Of a DNA stretch of 8,007 nucleotides, positions 1 to 6,178 are shown one piece after another. Each line of letters opens with the position of its first letter. The first letter of the stretch is position 1. Origin of the DNA: Candidatus Nanohalarchaeota archaeon (GTDB lineage Archaea > EX4484-52 > B79-G9). Below the pieces are notes generated by a model. It had not been told where the DNA came from, made no database searches, and saw only the letters and a list, made by a program, of their open reading frames with translations. The stretch is taken from contig QMVA01000058.1 in assembly GCA_003660865.1 (NCBI GenBank), forward strand, positions 1 to 8,007, in the 5' to 3' direction. Made by a program: the position numbers and the translations under genes.

Positions 1-82
1 ATCTGCGATTTTTAGGATCCAGGAAATCTTCGATTTCCCCGGATAGATTAAGGTCTCTTGGTTTTTGGCTAAGTTTGTCCAT
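1..82 (-). CDS. N-terminal fragment of an unrecognised protein, running off the left edge
   Basis: An open reading frame starts at the ATG at 80-82 and stays open to the edge (27 codons). It begins MDKLSQKPRDLNLSGEIEDF and continues with LDPKNRR, a charged, hydrophilic start with no signal peptide. It lies 59 nt after the GH15 stop in the same direction, so it is probably in the same transcript. An AAGGT match about 10 nt upstream of the ATG is a weak ribosome-binding site. I do not recognise the family from this fragment. Its reality is inferred from the start context, the spacing and the protein-like composition; a chance open frame of this length is possible. Confidence 0.45.
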   Translation of the reverse strand, partial: MDKLSQKPRDLNLSGEIEDFLDPKNRR

Positions 83-141
83 ATAGTAACGACCTTAACT
101 ATAGTTCAAGAATGTAATGAGGAACAAAGACGTACTCGGAT

Positions 142-1218
142 TTATATTAAACCCAACTCTTTTGTGGCAAGAATAAACATTGCATGTGCCCAAGCTAAAG
201 GTTTTACTGATTGTTGTATATCGTTATCAAAAACTTGTTCTGGTATGTAATCTTCAAATTGTTTTAATGTTTTATTATACAATGACAAAGCACTCTTTTT
301 GTTTCCAGACAGATGATAATAAATTACCAACCAGAAATTGAGCAGGGGCCAACTTCCTGCTCCCTTTCCCATGTAACCACCTTCAAATGCCCAAGCGTCA
401 TAAGTGTCATATTCATACCTCAATAAGCCAGTATCGACCATGATTTTAGCTTCCATAATCTCAATTGTCTTAATCATTCTTTCATCATTAGGTTTTACAA
501 TATCAAAAGGATATGCTAAACCTATTAGAGATGCATCAATTTTTAGAAGCTTAATCTTTCCTGTTGTCCTTGTAAAATAATTGAGTTTATGATCATATCT
601 TTGTTTGATTTGCTTTATCATTTGCTTTGAAACAGTTTCCCATCTCTTGTTAGTTATAATCTTATTTGCTAGATTAAGACCTCGAGCGCAAGCTGCCAAG
701 GAATAAGTATGGTTTTCATCCAAATCAGGGTAACAGTGATAGTATTCCCACAAACCCTGGGTCTTTTTTGTAAAATGAGTTTTGTCCCAGATATTACATA
801 ATCCATTTGCGAGTTCTTCTATAAGAAAGACATACTTTTTTGGCACCTTTTTTCTCTCAAAGAACTTATAAATTGCCCAAAGCATTGTGCCATTTTGGTC
901 TGGCTGAAGACTCAACCAAAATTTCGTTCAATTTGTTGAATAGTTCTGGTAAAGAAGACCAGTCTTCTTGAACCCTTCAGGTCTTTCTATTAACCAATCG
1001 AAAAATGGCTTTTGTATGATATCAATGCCTGCTTCTTGTGCAGCGACGCAGATATAACCTGCATCTCTGGGCCAAACATATCTATAATTAAAAGCATCTT
1101 TTGGATAATAAGGATTATCAGAATTAGCAGCAATAATTGCACCATTCTCAAGTGAGCAGTCCAAAATAACTTTTTTACTCGTTTCCCAAAGCGATTTTAT
1201 TCTTTCTTTTGAATCCAT
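142..1218 (-). pseudogene. Glycoside hydrolase family 15 (glucoamylase-type) gene, interrupted by one in-frame TGA
   Basis: The ATG at 1216-1218 opens a frame that stops at TGA 928-930 after 96 residues and then continues in the same frame to a TAA at 142-144, 358 codons in all if the TGA is read. The product matches the GH15 (alpha/alpha)6-barrel domain, which releases glucose from alpha-glucans or hydrolyses trehalose. Visible motifs, numbered through the stop, are VWPRDAGY at about 48-55, SLQPDQNG at 103-110, LWEYYHCYPDLDENHTYS around the likely general acid E158, GSWPLL near 287-292 and PEQV with the likely general base E326. Both catalytic glutamates lie after the stop, so the 96-residue product alone would be inactive. 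The large N-terminal beta domain of many archaeal GH15 enzymes is absent. The start is fixed by an in-frame TAA two codons upstream. A TTTTATTA sequence 24-31 nt before the ATG could be a weak promoter. The GT4 gene lies 78 bp upstream. Substrate cannot be told from sequence. Confidence 0.85.
928..930 (-). other. In-frame TGA interrupting the GH15 gene
   Basis: The reading frame runs ...QNYSTN, TGA, TKFWLSLQPDQNG without any shift. A glycine would fit after the asparagine at this turn, and GGA to TGA is one base change. The flanking codons remain good GH15 sequence on both sides. It could be a nonsense mutation, a sequencing error or a recoded codon. Confidence 0.85.
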
Positions 1219-1296
1219 ATGTTCTTACAGAGCGAACACCTTAATAAAAGTTGCTATTTTAATACATCTATCTTTCTTGTTAACTGGAACATCCTA

Positions 1297-2480
1297 TTAC
1301 TGGGATTCCACAATCCGTTGATACAACTTGGAATACTTTTGAGCCATACTTATTATAGAGAAATTGTCCTGAACGTGTTTCCGACATACACAAGGATCTA
1401 TACTATTAATATGTTTTACTGCTTCAATCATACCACTCGTAGAGTCTACGACAAATCCTGTTTTCCCGTCTATCATAATTTCTGGGACCGAGCCTTTTCT
1501 GAATGCCAAGATCGGTGTACCGCACGCCATTGACTCAATCATTACAAGTCCAAATGGTTCACCCCATTGAATGGGGAATAAAGTAGCTCGAGCATGTCGA
1601 TACCACAATTTCTTTTGCTCTCCACTAATTTCCCCGATGTAAATAATCTGTTTGTCGCAGTCCAATAACGGTTTCATTACCTTCTCATAATAATCATTAT
1701 CCGCAAGGTATTTGCCTGCGTCAACACATAAATCAATAGACTTCTTTAATTTTTCAAAAAACTCTCTATCTTTCGCTTTGTTCTGAACAGTACCGGCTAT
1801 GATAAGTTTAGAATCTGTTTTTCTTGCAACTTCTATGGCTATATCGTGCCCTTTGACTTTAGTTATTCTGCCGATAGTAAATAGATAGCTTTCCTTGTCC
1901 ATCTCACCTTGTCCATCTCACCTTTAAACGGATACTCTTCAACATCGATTCCATGATGTATAACGTTCATGGTATTTACTAATCCATAATGCTGTCTTTT
2001 TTGATATTCGCTTATCGGGACAAAATACATCCCAGAAGAAGATGTCAATGTTTCAGACCACTGCTTGAAAGATCCCTTGTCATGGGAGGGGATATGTAAG
2101 GTCATCACGATTGGCACAGGGCTTTTGAATATCCCCTTATAAATACGCTCCACAATTGCTGCATCATGTAAGTGAATTATGTCGACGTCACCCTCATATG
2201 CCCTTTCCAATACCTTAAAATGGTGCAGATGCATGCTTTTACGCTTCTCCGGAGTATCCTCGCTACAGTACTCACCGAAGCTTCGCTCGACAGTCACGAA
2301 TTGTTCGCCGGTAACTTTGGAATCGCCAGAACAGGCAACAATCGAACGGTGACCTAAATTATGAAGTCCTTTATCAATATTATAAATGACTGTTTCTATA
2401 GGGCCATAGCCAAGATCTGGACTGATTGGTTGATTAAGAGTTGCCACCTGCAACACGGTTATCTTTTTATCTTGTTCCAC
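1297..2480 (-). pseudogene. GT4-family glycosyltransferase gene, frameshifted by a 14-bp duplication
   Basis: This is a GT-B fold glycosyltransferase of family GT4, which transfers a sugar from a nucleotide-sugar donor. It is split over two frames: an N-terminal part of 205 codons from GTG 2478-2480 to TAA 1863-1865, and a C-terminal part of 201 codons ending at TAA 1297-1299. The N-terminal part has GYGPIE at about 24-29, the glycine loop of the acceptor-side domain, and DIIHLHDA near residue 100. The C-terminal part has the FTIGRITKVKG strand and the donor-binding EPFGLVMIE (EX7E) motif, followed by MACGTPILAF and GKTGFVV. Removing one copy of the 14-bp repeat at 1893-1920 joins them as GIDVEEYPFKGEMDKESYLF and gives 389 residues, a normal GT4 length, with EX7E glutamates at 303 and 311. 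The GTG start has AGGTGA five nt upstream (2485-2490). The gene heads the run leading into GH15. Donor and acceptor cannot be assigned. Confidence 0.87.
1893..1920. repeat. Perfect 14-bp tandem duplication inside the GT4 gene
   Basis: CCTTGTCCATCTCA occurs at 1893-1906 and again at 1907-1920, followed by CCTT, the start of a third copy. Since 14 is not a multiple of three it shifts the frame, and deleting one copy restores continuous GT4 sequence. The duplication also places GGTGAG immediately before the ATG at 1900-1902 on the coding strand, though the spacing is short for a ribosome-binding site. Confidence 0.95.
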
Positions 2481-2484
2481 ACCG

Positions 2485-2490
2485 TCACCT
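2485..2490 (-). promoter_or_regulatory. Ribosome-binding site of the GT4 gene
   Basis: On the coding strand AGGTGA lies four bases before the GTG start at 2478-2480 (intervening bases CGGT). It is a good match to the archaeal GGAGGTGAT consensus and is the reason for choosing this GTG. Confidence 0.7.
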
Positions 2491-2533
2491 TTCCCAATCT
2501 AAGCTGACATACTTTTCATTATTTTTCGCATCC

Positions 2534-2543
2534 ATATTTATAG
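2534..2543 (-). promoter_or_regulatory. TATA box of the GT4/GH15 transcript
   Basis: The coding strand reads CTATAAATAT, close to the archaeal TATA consensus. Transcription would start near 2512, leaving a leader of about 30 nt that contains the AGGTGA site. It is the only strong TATA box found upstream of the GT4 gene. A 16-codon frame beginning within it (2485-2535) would not be transcribed from its ATG. Confidence 0.65.
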
Positions 2544-2617
2544 AACTCCAAATTGCTCCGCTTCGCATCTTCGTTTAAGCCCAAAGTCACAATACACGTC
2601 ACAAGCATCGAAACTTC

Positions 2618-2629
2618 AAAAAAAGAAAA
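2618..2629 (-). terminator. Oligo-T terminator of the helicase gene
   Basis: About 15 bases after the helicase stop the coding strand reads TTTTCTTTTTTT with no strong hairpin before it. Archaeal RNA polymerase terminates at such T-runs. The GT4 promoter follows within 75 bp. Confidence 0.55.
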
Positions 2630-2644
2630 TTACAATCCAAACAA

Positions 2645-2896
2645 TCAATTATATCTTCCACCGCCAGAAGACCTTCTACCATCTCTGCTACTCCCGCAAT
2701 TCCTACGGGATTTATTACCAAAACGCCCGGATCCACCAGTGCTACCGGAACCTCTTGAACTCCCGGATCCACCGGAACTTCCTGAATTCCTGTTACCCCC
2801 GGAACTCCTCGAACCCTCAGAACCTCTAAAACTTCTGGATCCTCTGGAACCACCAGAGCCTCCAAAACGTCCAGAACCGCCTCTCCCGCGATTAGA
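2645..2896 (-). repeat. Low-complexity DNA encoding the helicase GS/RGG tail
   Basis: The last 83 codons are an imperfect array of Gly-Ser-Ser-Gly and Arg-Gly-Ser units. On the plus strand, GGATCC, CCACCGGAAC and GGAACTCCTCGAAC-like blocks recur at short intervals. Such DNA is prone to length change by slippage. Confidence 0.8.
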
Positions 2897-4042
2897 CCGG
2901 TCCGGCTTATTCATCACCTGGATCTTCACTCTCTCAACATGGGGCGTCTCTTCTCTCTCAACCTTCAACGAGCGGTCACGCATAACTTTTGTAAAATTAT
3001 CATAATCCCTTTCAGAAAGAATATTTACCGCCTTGCCTTCCTCGCCTGCTCTTGCAGTCCTTCCGATCCTGTGGATATAAGTCTTGCTTTCTCTTGGTAT
3101 GTCATAATTATACACATGCGAAACACCCTTGATATCAAGGCCTCTTGCAGCGACATCAGTACATACAAGTACATACACCCTCTTCTGCGCATTAAACTGC
3201 TTCATGACACAGGTTCTCTTATCCTGTGAATACCCGCCATGTATGGCAAGAGCATCTATCCCGCTAAACTTTAGATTGCTTGCAACAAAATCCGTATTTC
3301 TCTGCGAATTGCAAAAAACCATGACCATTGCAGCACTCGTCTCTTTCAGCAGATGCACAAGCAAAGAGAACTTCAGGTTATCAGGAACATCATAATATAC
3401 CTGCTCAAGCTTGCTGGAATCAATATAAGATTCTACAGACACCTCAACAGGGTCCTTCATATATCTCTGGGAAAGACGACCCACATCTCCGGATATCGTA
3501 GCTGAAAACAAGAGCGTCTGCCTATTGTGCGGACAATCCTTAGTTATCTTCTCAACATCTCTTATAAATCCCATATCAAGCATTCTGTCAGCTTCATCAA
3601 AGACAAGTATCTTGACGCGAGTCAGGTTGATACTCCTTCTTGAGATGTGATCAAGAATTCTTCCGGGTGTGCCTACAACAACATCCGCAGTTTTCAGTTC
3701 CCTGAACTGTGGGCCTATTGCCACACCGCCATAAACAGAAACAACTTTCAGGGGTTTATATCTCGAAAAACCTCTTAGAGATTCAGCAACCTGTTCAGCA
3801 AGCTCACGGGTAGGTGTCAGCACCAGTGCCTGAATACATTTATCTTTAGAACAATTCTGGATAATCCCGGAACCAAACACCAGCGTTTTTCCTGATCCGG
3901 TTGCAGATCCGGCGATAACATCCCGTCCTTCAAGAACAAGGGGAATTGCATCCCTCTGGATTTCACTTGGTTCAGTGAACCTCTGCTCATTTATTGATTT
4001 TATTAACGGCTCAATGAGACCTAACTTTCTAAAACTTTCCAT
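2645..4042 (-). CDS. DEAD-box ATP-dependent RNA helicase with Gly/Ser/Arg-rich tail
   Basis: This is a 465-residue cytoplasmic helicase that unwinds or remodels RNA with ATP. All core motifs are present: Q motif (F22 to Q29), Walker A SATGSGKT at 46-53, PTREL 77-81, TPGR 125-128, DEAD 149-152, SAT 180-182, TDVAARGLD 295-303 and HRIGRTARAG 324-333. Both RecA domains look intact, ending near residue 360. Residues 383-465 are a disordered tail of GGS, SRG and RGG units, a type associated with RNA binding and condensate formation. The ATG at 4040-4042 has GTGAT five bases upstream (4048-4052). The stop is TGA, with a TAA four codons further on. It lies alone between the divergent region and the GT4 promoter. 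The general role (ribosome assembly, RNA decay or cold adaptation) cannot be narrowed from sequence. Confidence 0.96.
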   Translation of the reverse strand: MESFRKLGLIEPLIKSINEQRFTEPSEIQRDAIPLVLEGRDVIAGSATGSGKTLVFGSGIIQNCSKDKCIQALVLTPTRELAEQVAESLRGFSRYKPLKVVSVYGGVAIGPQFRELKTADVVVGTPGRILDHISRRSINLTRVKILVFDEADRMLDMGFIRDVEKITKDCPHNRQTLLFSATISGDVGRLSQRYMKDPVEVSVESYIDSSKLEQVYYDVPDNLKFSLLVHLLKETSAAMVMVFCNSQRNTDFVASNLKFSGIDALAIHGGYSQDKRTCVMKQFNAQKRVYVLVCTDVAARGLDIKGVSHVYNYDIPRESKTYIHRIGRTARAGEEGKAVNILSERDYDNFTKVMRDRSLKVEREETPHVERVKIQVMNKPDRSNRGRGGSGRFGGSGGSRGSRSFRGSEGSRSSGGNRNSGSSGGSGSSRGSGSTGGSGRFGNKSRRNCGSSRDGRRSSGGGRYN

Positions 4043-4271
4043 AATCTATCACGATTCCATATACTTAAGTAGAAACAGTCTGACATATTGCAAATCGCAC
4101 AGCATCAAGCCACACAGTCACAATTTAAACATAATATATTATATTATGAACAAATATCTTATTTTATAAACAATCTAGTAAATTTCACTCAACCACTCAT
4201 ATTGGATAATCAAGAAAAAAATATCTAAACAACTGTTTCCCTTTCTTTCAGATATAGTATGGAACAATAAC
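4043..4271. other. AT-rich intergenic DNA upstream of the helicase
   Basis: I see no credible gene here on either strand. It holds the helicase ribosome-binding site (GTGAT, 4048-4052), a possible minus-strand TATA box (4161-4170) and short pyrimidine runs near 4230-4250. No repeat or hairpin stands out. Confidence 0.6.
4161..4170 (-). promoter_or_regulatory. Possible TATA box of the helicase gene
   Basis: The minus strand reads TTTATAAAAT. Transcription would start near 4139 and leave a leader of about 97 nt. The alternative TTAAGTATAT at 4059-4068 is a poorer match and would put the start at or inside the ATG. The region is so AT-rich that either may be chance. Confidence 0.35.
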
Positions 4272-4281
4272 TTTATAAATA
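4272..4281 (+). promoter_or_regulatory. TATA box 1, rightward, in the intergenic region
   Basis: TTTATAAATA is an excellent archaeal TATA match. A start about 26 nt after its centre falls near 4303, just before the ATG at 4306. It is over 330 bp from the epimerase, so it probably serves the small ORF or RNA element lying between. Confidence 0.55.
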
Positions 4282-4295
4282 CAACACAAAAAAAC

Positions 4296-4304
4296 CTATA
4301 AATA
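4296..4304 (+). promoter_or_regulatory. TATA box 2, rightward, in the intergenic region
   Basis: CTATAAATA would start transcription near 4327, upstream of the whole repeat array. It is the natural promoter for a free-standing RNA from this region. It could be an accessory copy of TATA box 1. Confidence 0.5.
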
Positions 4305-4305
4305 C

Positions 4306-4386
4306 ATGCGAGCAAAAACACAAAAACAGTACTTTAAGTACGATTATCCCATCCATACACTCAGGCAAAGCAAACCAGAGACCTAA
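4306..4386 (+). CDS. Possible leaderless small protein, 26 residues
   Basis: ATG at 4306 opens 26 codons ending in TAA 4384-4386. The peptide starts MRAKTQKQYFKYDYP and ends RQSKPET; it is basic, rich in tyrosine and glutamine, and has no membrane segment. TATA box 1 places the transcript start within about 3 nt of the ATG, as in leaderless archaeal genes. Against it, the frame is short, its stop lies inside a repeated GACCTAAA motif, and TATA box 2 overlaps its start. I do not recognise any family. It may simply be the 5' end of a non-coding RNA. Confidence 0.25.
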   Translation: MRAKTQKQYFKYDYPIHTLRQSKPET

Positions 4387-4509
4387 AATGCACCAGAACA
4401 GAACTGGCAAGTGACCTAAACCGAAGCCACCAAAACAAAAAAATCAGTGCCCAAGCAAAGCGCCAGTGACCGTCTATACGCCAGAACAGACAAGTGACCT
4501 AAACCAAAG
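4363..4509. repeat. Diverged ~60-bp direct repeat pair
   Basis: Copy A (about 4363-4426) and copy B (about 4453-4509) align with offsets of 90, 88 and 83 bases. The longest identical block is CAAGTGACCTAAACC. GACCTAAA occurs three times, at 4380-4387, 4413-4420 and 4496-4503. Confidence 0.85.
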
Positions 4510-4522
4510 GTATACGGTCGCT
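4465..4522 (+). other. Long interrupted stem enclosing the second repeat copy
   Basis: AGTGACCGT (4465-4473) pairs with ACGGTCGCT (4514-4522), including one G-U pair. After a CT bulge, ATAC (4476-4479) pairs with GTAT (4510-4513). The 30-nt loop carries the CCAGAACAGA and CAAGTGACCTAAACC blocks. Copy A has no equivalent stem. Confidence 0.6.
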
Positions 4523-4530
4523 CTAATCGC

Positions 4531-4571
4531 CAGCCTTTTATGAGGCTGTTATCCAGCCTTTCTGAAGGCTG
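4531..4571 (+). other. Twin 18-nt hairpins with near-identical arms
   Basis: CAGCCTTTTATGAGGCTG (4531-4548) and CAGCCTTTCTGAAGGCTG (4554-4571) are separated by TTATC. The stems are CAGCCT/AGGCTG and CAGCCTT/AAGGCTG. Arms are conserved while loops differ, which looks like a duplicated structural unit. They end 11 bases before the epimerase TATA box. There is no following T-run as expected of a terminator. Confidence 0.75.
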
Positions 4572-4581
4572 ACCAAAACCC

Positions 4582-4589
4582 ATATATAC
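4582..4589 (+). promoter_or_regulatory. TATA box of the epimerase operon
   Basis: ATATATAC is centred about 26 bases before the ATG at 4612, so the transcript should begin at or next to the start codon. No Shine-Dalgarno sequence lies in front of that ATG, which agrees with a leaderless message. Confidence 0.65.
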
Positions 4590-4611
4590 CTCAAAATCCA
4601 CCTTTTAATCA

Positions 4612-5559
4612 ATGTTCAAAATACAAAAACAAAAATTCGCCAAATTCAGCAAACTAAAACTATTAAACACAGAAACAAAGGAGTGCGCAACAGTCATACC
4701 TGAATTCGGCGCAAATCTAAACGAACTCATTCTCGCCAAAAACAAAAAAAGCCACTCAATCATTGACGGCGACAAAACCTATAATGCCCTCGCCAAAAAC
4801 AAGTGGTTCAAAAGCAGAAAACTATTACCCTACCCAAACAGGATAAACAACGCAACCTACACATTCCAAAAGAAAACATACAGCCTGCCAGTAAACTTTC
4901 CCGCGCAAAACCACGCCATCCATGGCCTCGTATACAACAAAAACTTCGAAATCAAAAAAACAAAGACTCTGGCGCAATCAGCAGAAGCAGACCTGCAATA
5001 CAACTACAAAAACGAAACAGCAGGATACCCCTTCGCATTTCAGCTAAGAATAAAATACACCCTGACAAAAAAAGGTCTCCGTTGCACAACAACAGTCAAA
5101 AACACAGGAAAAGAAAAAATACCCATGGGCGACGGCTGGCATCCCTACTTCAAAACAAAAGGAAAAATCGACAACATCATGCTAAAACTCCCCACAGAAA
5201 CAAAAATCAATGCAAACAAAAAAATGATACCCACAGGCAAAACAACACAATTTACCAAATTCTCAGAGCCAGCACAAATCAAAAAACAAGAAATTGACAC
5301 AGGATTCATCCTGCCAAAAAAAGAAAGCATAAAAAAGACAGAACTCTACGATAAAAAACAGGACATCAAAATCATAATCTGGCAGGAAACAGGAAACAGG
5401 AAATACAATTATCTACAGGTATTCATCCCGCCAAAAAGAACATCAATCGCAATAGAGCCCATGACATGCAGCACAGACGCCTTCAACAACAAAGAAGGCC
5501 TCATAATACTAAAACCCAAAGAGATATTCAGCGCAAGCTACGGCGTATACCTCAAATAA
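4612..5559 (+). CDS. Aldose 1-epimerase (galactose mutarotase-like) protein
   Basis: This 315-residue protein belongs to the aldose 1-epimerase family, which interconverts alpha and beta anomers of sugars such as glucose and galactose in the cytoplasm. The beta-sandwich family motifs are in order: PYPNRI with R77, HAIHG with H104, GDGWHPYF with the likely general acid H177, D229 in the DTGF segment, and IEPMTCSTDAFN with the likely general base E282. These correspond to the Arg, His, His, Asp and Glu of characterised GalM active sites, so an active enzyme is likely. It is slightly short for GalM and might instead belong to the glucose-6-phosphate 1-epimerase or a broader mutarotase subgroup. 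There is no signal peptide. Lysine is very frequent and the coding strand is strikingly A- and C-rich. The YkgJ-type gene follows after 14 nt. Confidence 0.9.
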   Translation: MFKIQKQKFAKFSKLKLLNTETKECATVIPEFGANLNELILAKNKKSHSIIDGDKTYNALAKNKWFKSRKLLPYPNRINNATYTFQKKTYSLPVNFPAQNHAIHGLVYNKNFEIKKTKTLAQSAEADLQYNYKNETAGYPFAFQLRIKYTLTKKGLRCTTTVKNTGKEKIPMGDGWHPYFKTKGKIDNIMLKLPTETKINANKKMIPTGKTTQFTKFSEPAQIKKQEIDTGFILPKKESIKKTELYDKKQDIKIIIWQETGNRKYNYLQVFIPPKRTSIAIEPMTCSTDAFNNKEGLIILKPKEIFSASYGVYLK

Positions 5560-5573
5560 AAAGGAAAGATACT

Positions 5574-6122
5574 ATGCCAATCCAAAATCAGACATGCGAA
5601 AAGTGCGGCCAATGCTGCACCACCCAGAAAATACCCATAAATCTCTTGGACATATTCAGTATCAGTGCCTACCTAAAGATCACCCCCGAAAGATTTGTCC
5701 AAAAATACCTGAAACTAACAGAACAGCAAGGCGAAAAAACCTACATAATCAACCAAAAACCATGCCCTTTCCTAAAAGACAATCTATGTTCAATCCATGA
5801 AATAAAGCCAACAGCCTGCAAAATAACCCCCTGCCCAAAAAATCCAAAATACAACAAAATAAAAAAGATATACGGAACAACAACACTCAACTTCCTCATA
5901 AACTCAAAAAAAGACATACTTACTCACTTCATCACAGAAGAGCACACAGGCCATTACCTAAACAGCCACAGGAAATTCAGGCAATCCACAGCAGAAAAAT
6001 ACAAAGAACAAATAGAAAAAGACCTCAAAAACAAGCTACTCACACAAATCCTCCTAAAAAACATAATAAAGCTAAGCATACATCCTCAATTCCAGTCCCA
6101 AATCACAAAACAGGACAATTAA
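5574..6122 (+). CDS. YkgJ-family cysteine-cluster (putative Zn/Fe-chelating) protein
   Basis: The 182-residue protein has the CxxCxxCC signature at C8, C11, C14 and C15 and a second cluster at C64, C72, C82 and C87 in KPCPFLKDNLCSIHE and PTACKITPC. This is the YkgJ/Fliw-type zinc- or iron-chelating domain (PF03692 type), whose cysteines are thought to bind a metal or iron-sulfur cluster; the reaction is unknown for most members. The C-terminal half is a basic, helical extension without cysteines. The ATG at 5574 is chosen because the frame upstream overlaps the epimerase and reads as low-quality out-of-frame sequence; AAGGAAAG lies shortly before it. The 14-nt gap implies cotranscription with the epimerase, but a functional link is not evident, since YkgJ-type genes occur in many contexts. 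Confidence 0.88.
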   Translation: MPIQNQTCEKCGQCCTTQKIPINLLDIFSISAYLKITPERFVQKYLKLTEQQGEKTYIINQKPCPFLKDNLCSIHEIKPTACKITPCPKNPKYNKIKKIYGTTTLNFLINSKKDILTHFITEEHTGHYLNSHRKFRQSTAEKYKEQIEKDLKNKLLTQILLKNIIKLSIHPQFQSQITKQDN

Positions 6123-6131
6123 TTATATATA
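6123..6131 (+). promoter_or_regulatory. TATA box of the nucleotidyltransferase gene
   Basis: TTATATATA directly follows the YkgJ-type stop codon. A start near 6153 would leave a 26-nt leader containing AAGGCGAT (6166-6173), a fair Shine-Dalgarno match five bases before the ATG. Confidence 0.5.
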
Positions 6132-6178
6132 GTCCATTAATCCAAATAATCTATATCATTCTAAAAAGGCGATAACTT

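Larger units (their letters stand above)
4363..4577 (+). ncRNA. Candidate structured RNA or repeat element with CCAG/GACCTAAA modules
   Basis: Two diverged copies of a ~60-bp unit lie at about 4363-4426 and 4453-4509. Shared blocks are GCAAAG, CCAG-N-GACC, CCAGAACAGA (4393-4402 and 4481-4490) and CAAGTGACCTAAACC (4408-4422 and 4491-4505). The copies differ by a 2-nt gap and a 5-nt insertion (ACTGG) in the first. A degenerate third ending, CTGACCAAAACC, lies at 4569-4580 (running three bases past the listed end). Nine plus four base pairs join 4465-4479 with 4510-4522 across a 2-nt bulge, followed by two hairpins at 4531-4571. The region is more GC-rich than its flanks, which in an AT-rich genome often marks functional RNA. 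It matches no tRNA, 5S, SRP or RNase P RNA I can recognise. Two TATA boxes precede it and the epimerase has its own promoter, so it is probably not just a 5' leader. Strand and RNA nature are inferred. Confidence 0.4.

Noticed and set aside
1219..1533. A 104-codon plus-strand frame
   Set aside because: It lies antisense to the GT4 C-terminus and has no supporting motifs or promoter.
2485..2535. A 16-codon leader peptide before the GT4 gene
   Set aside because: Its ATG overlaps the TATA box, so the transcript would start after it.
2553..3005. A 150-codon plus-strand frame rich in proline, glutamate and leucine
   Set aside because: It is the antisense of the helicase tail; its PEPPEPL-like composition is the complement of Gly/Ser codons.
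4363..4509. CRISPR array
   Set aside because: There are only two diverged copies, with unequal internal spacing and no identical repeat and unique spacer pattern.
4363..4577. Replication origin with ORB-like sites
   Set aside because: CCAGTG occurs at 4463-4468, but the rest of the ORB motif and a G-run are missing, no Orc1/Cdc6 gene is present, and plus-strand C exceeds G on both sides, so there is no GC-skew switch.
4416..4601. A 61-codon minus-strand frame through the repeat array, with FGLGHL encoded by the repeat block
   Set aside because: It crosses both hairpins and the long stem, has a GTG start without a supporting promoter, and resembles no family; the repeats and structure explain the sequence better.
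4803..5297. A 164-codon frame inside the epimerase
   Set aside because: It is out of frame with a motif-complete enzyme and is rich in Lys, Gln, Asn and Arg as expected from A/C-rich DNA.
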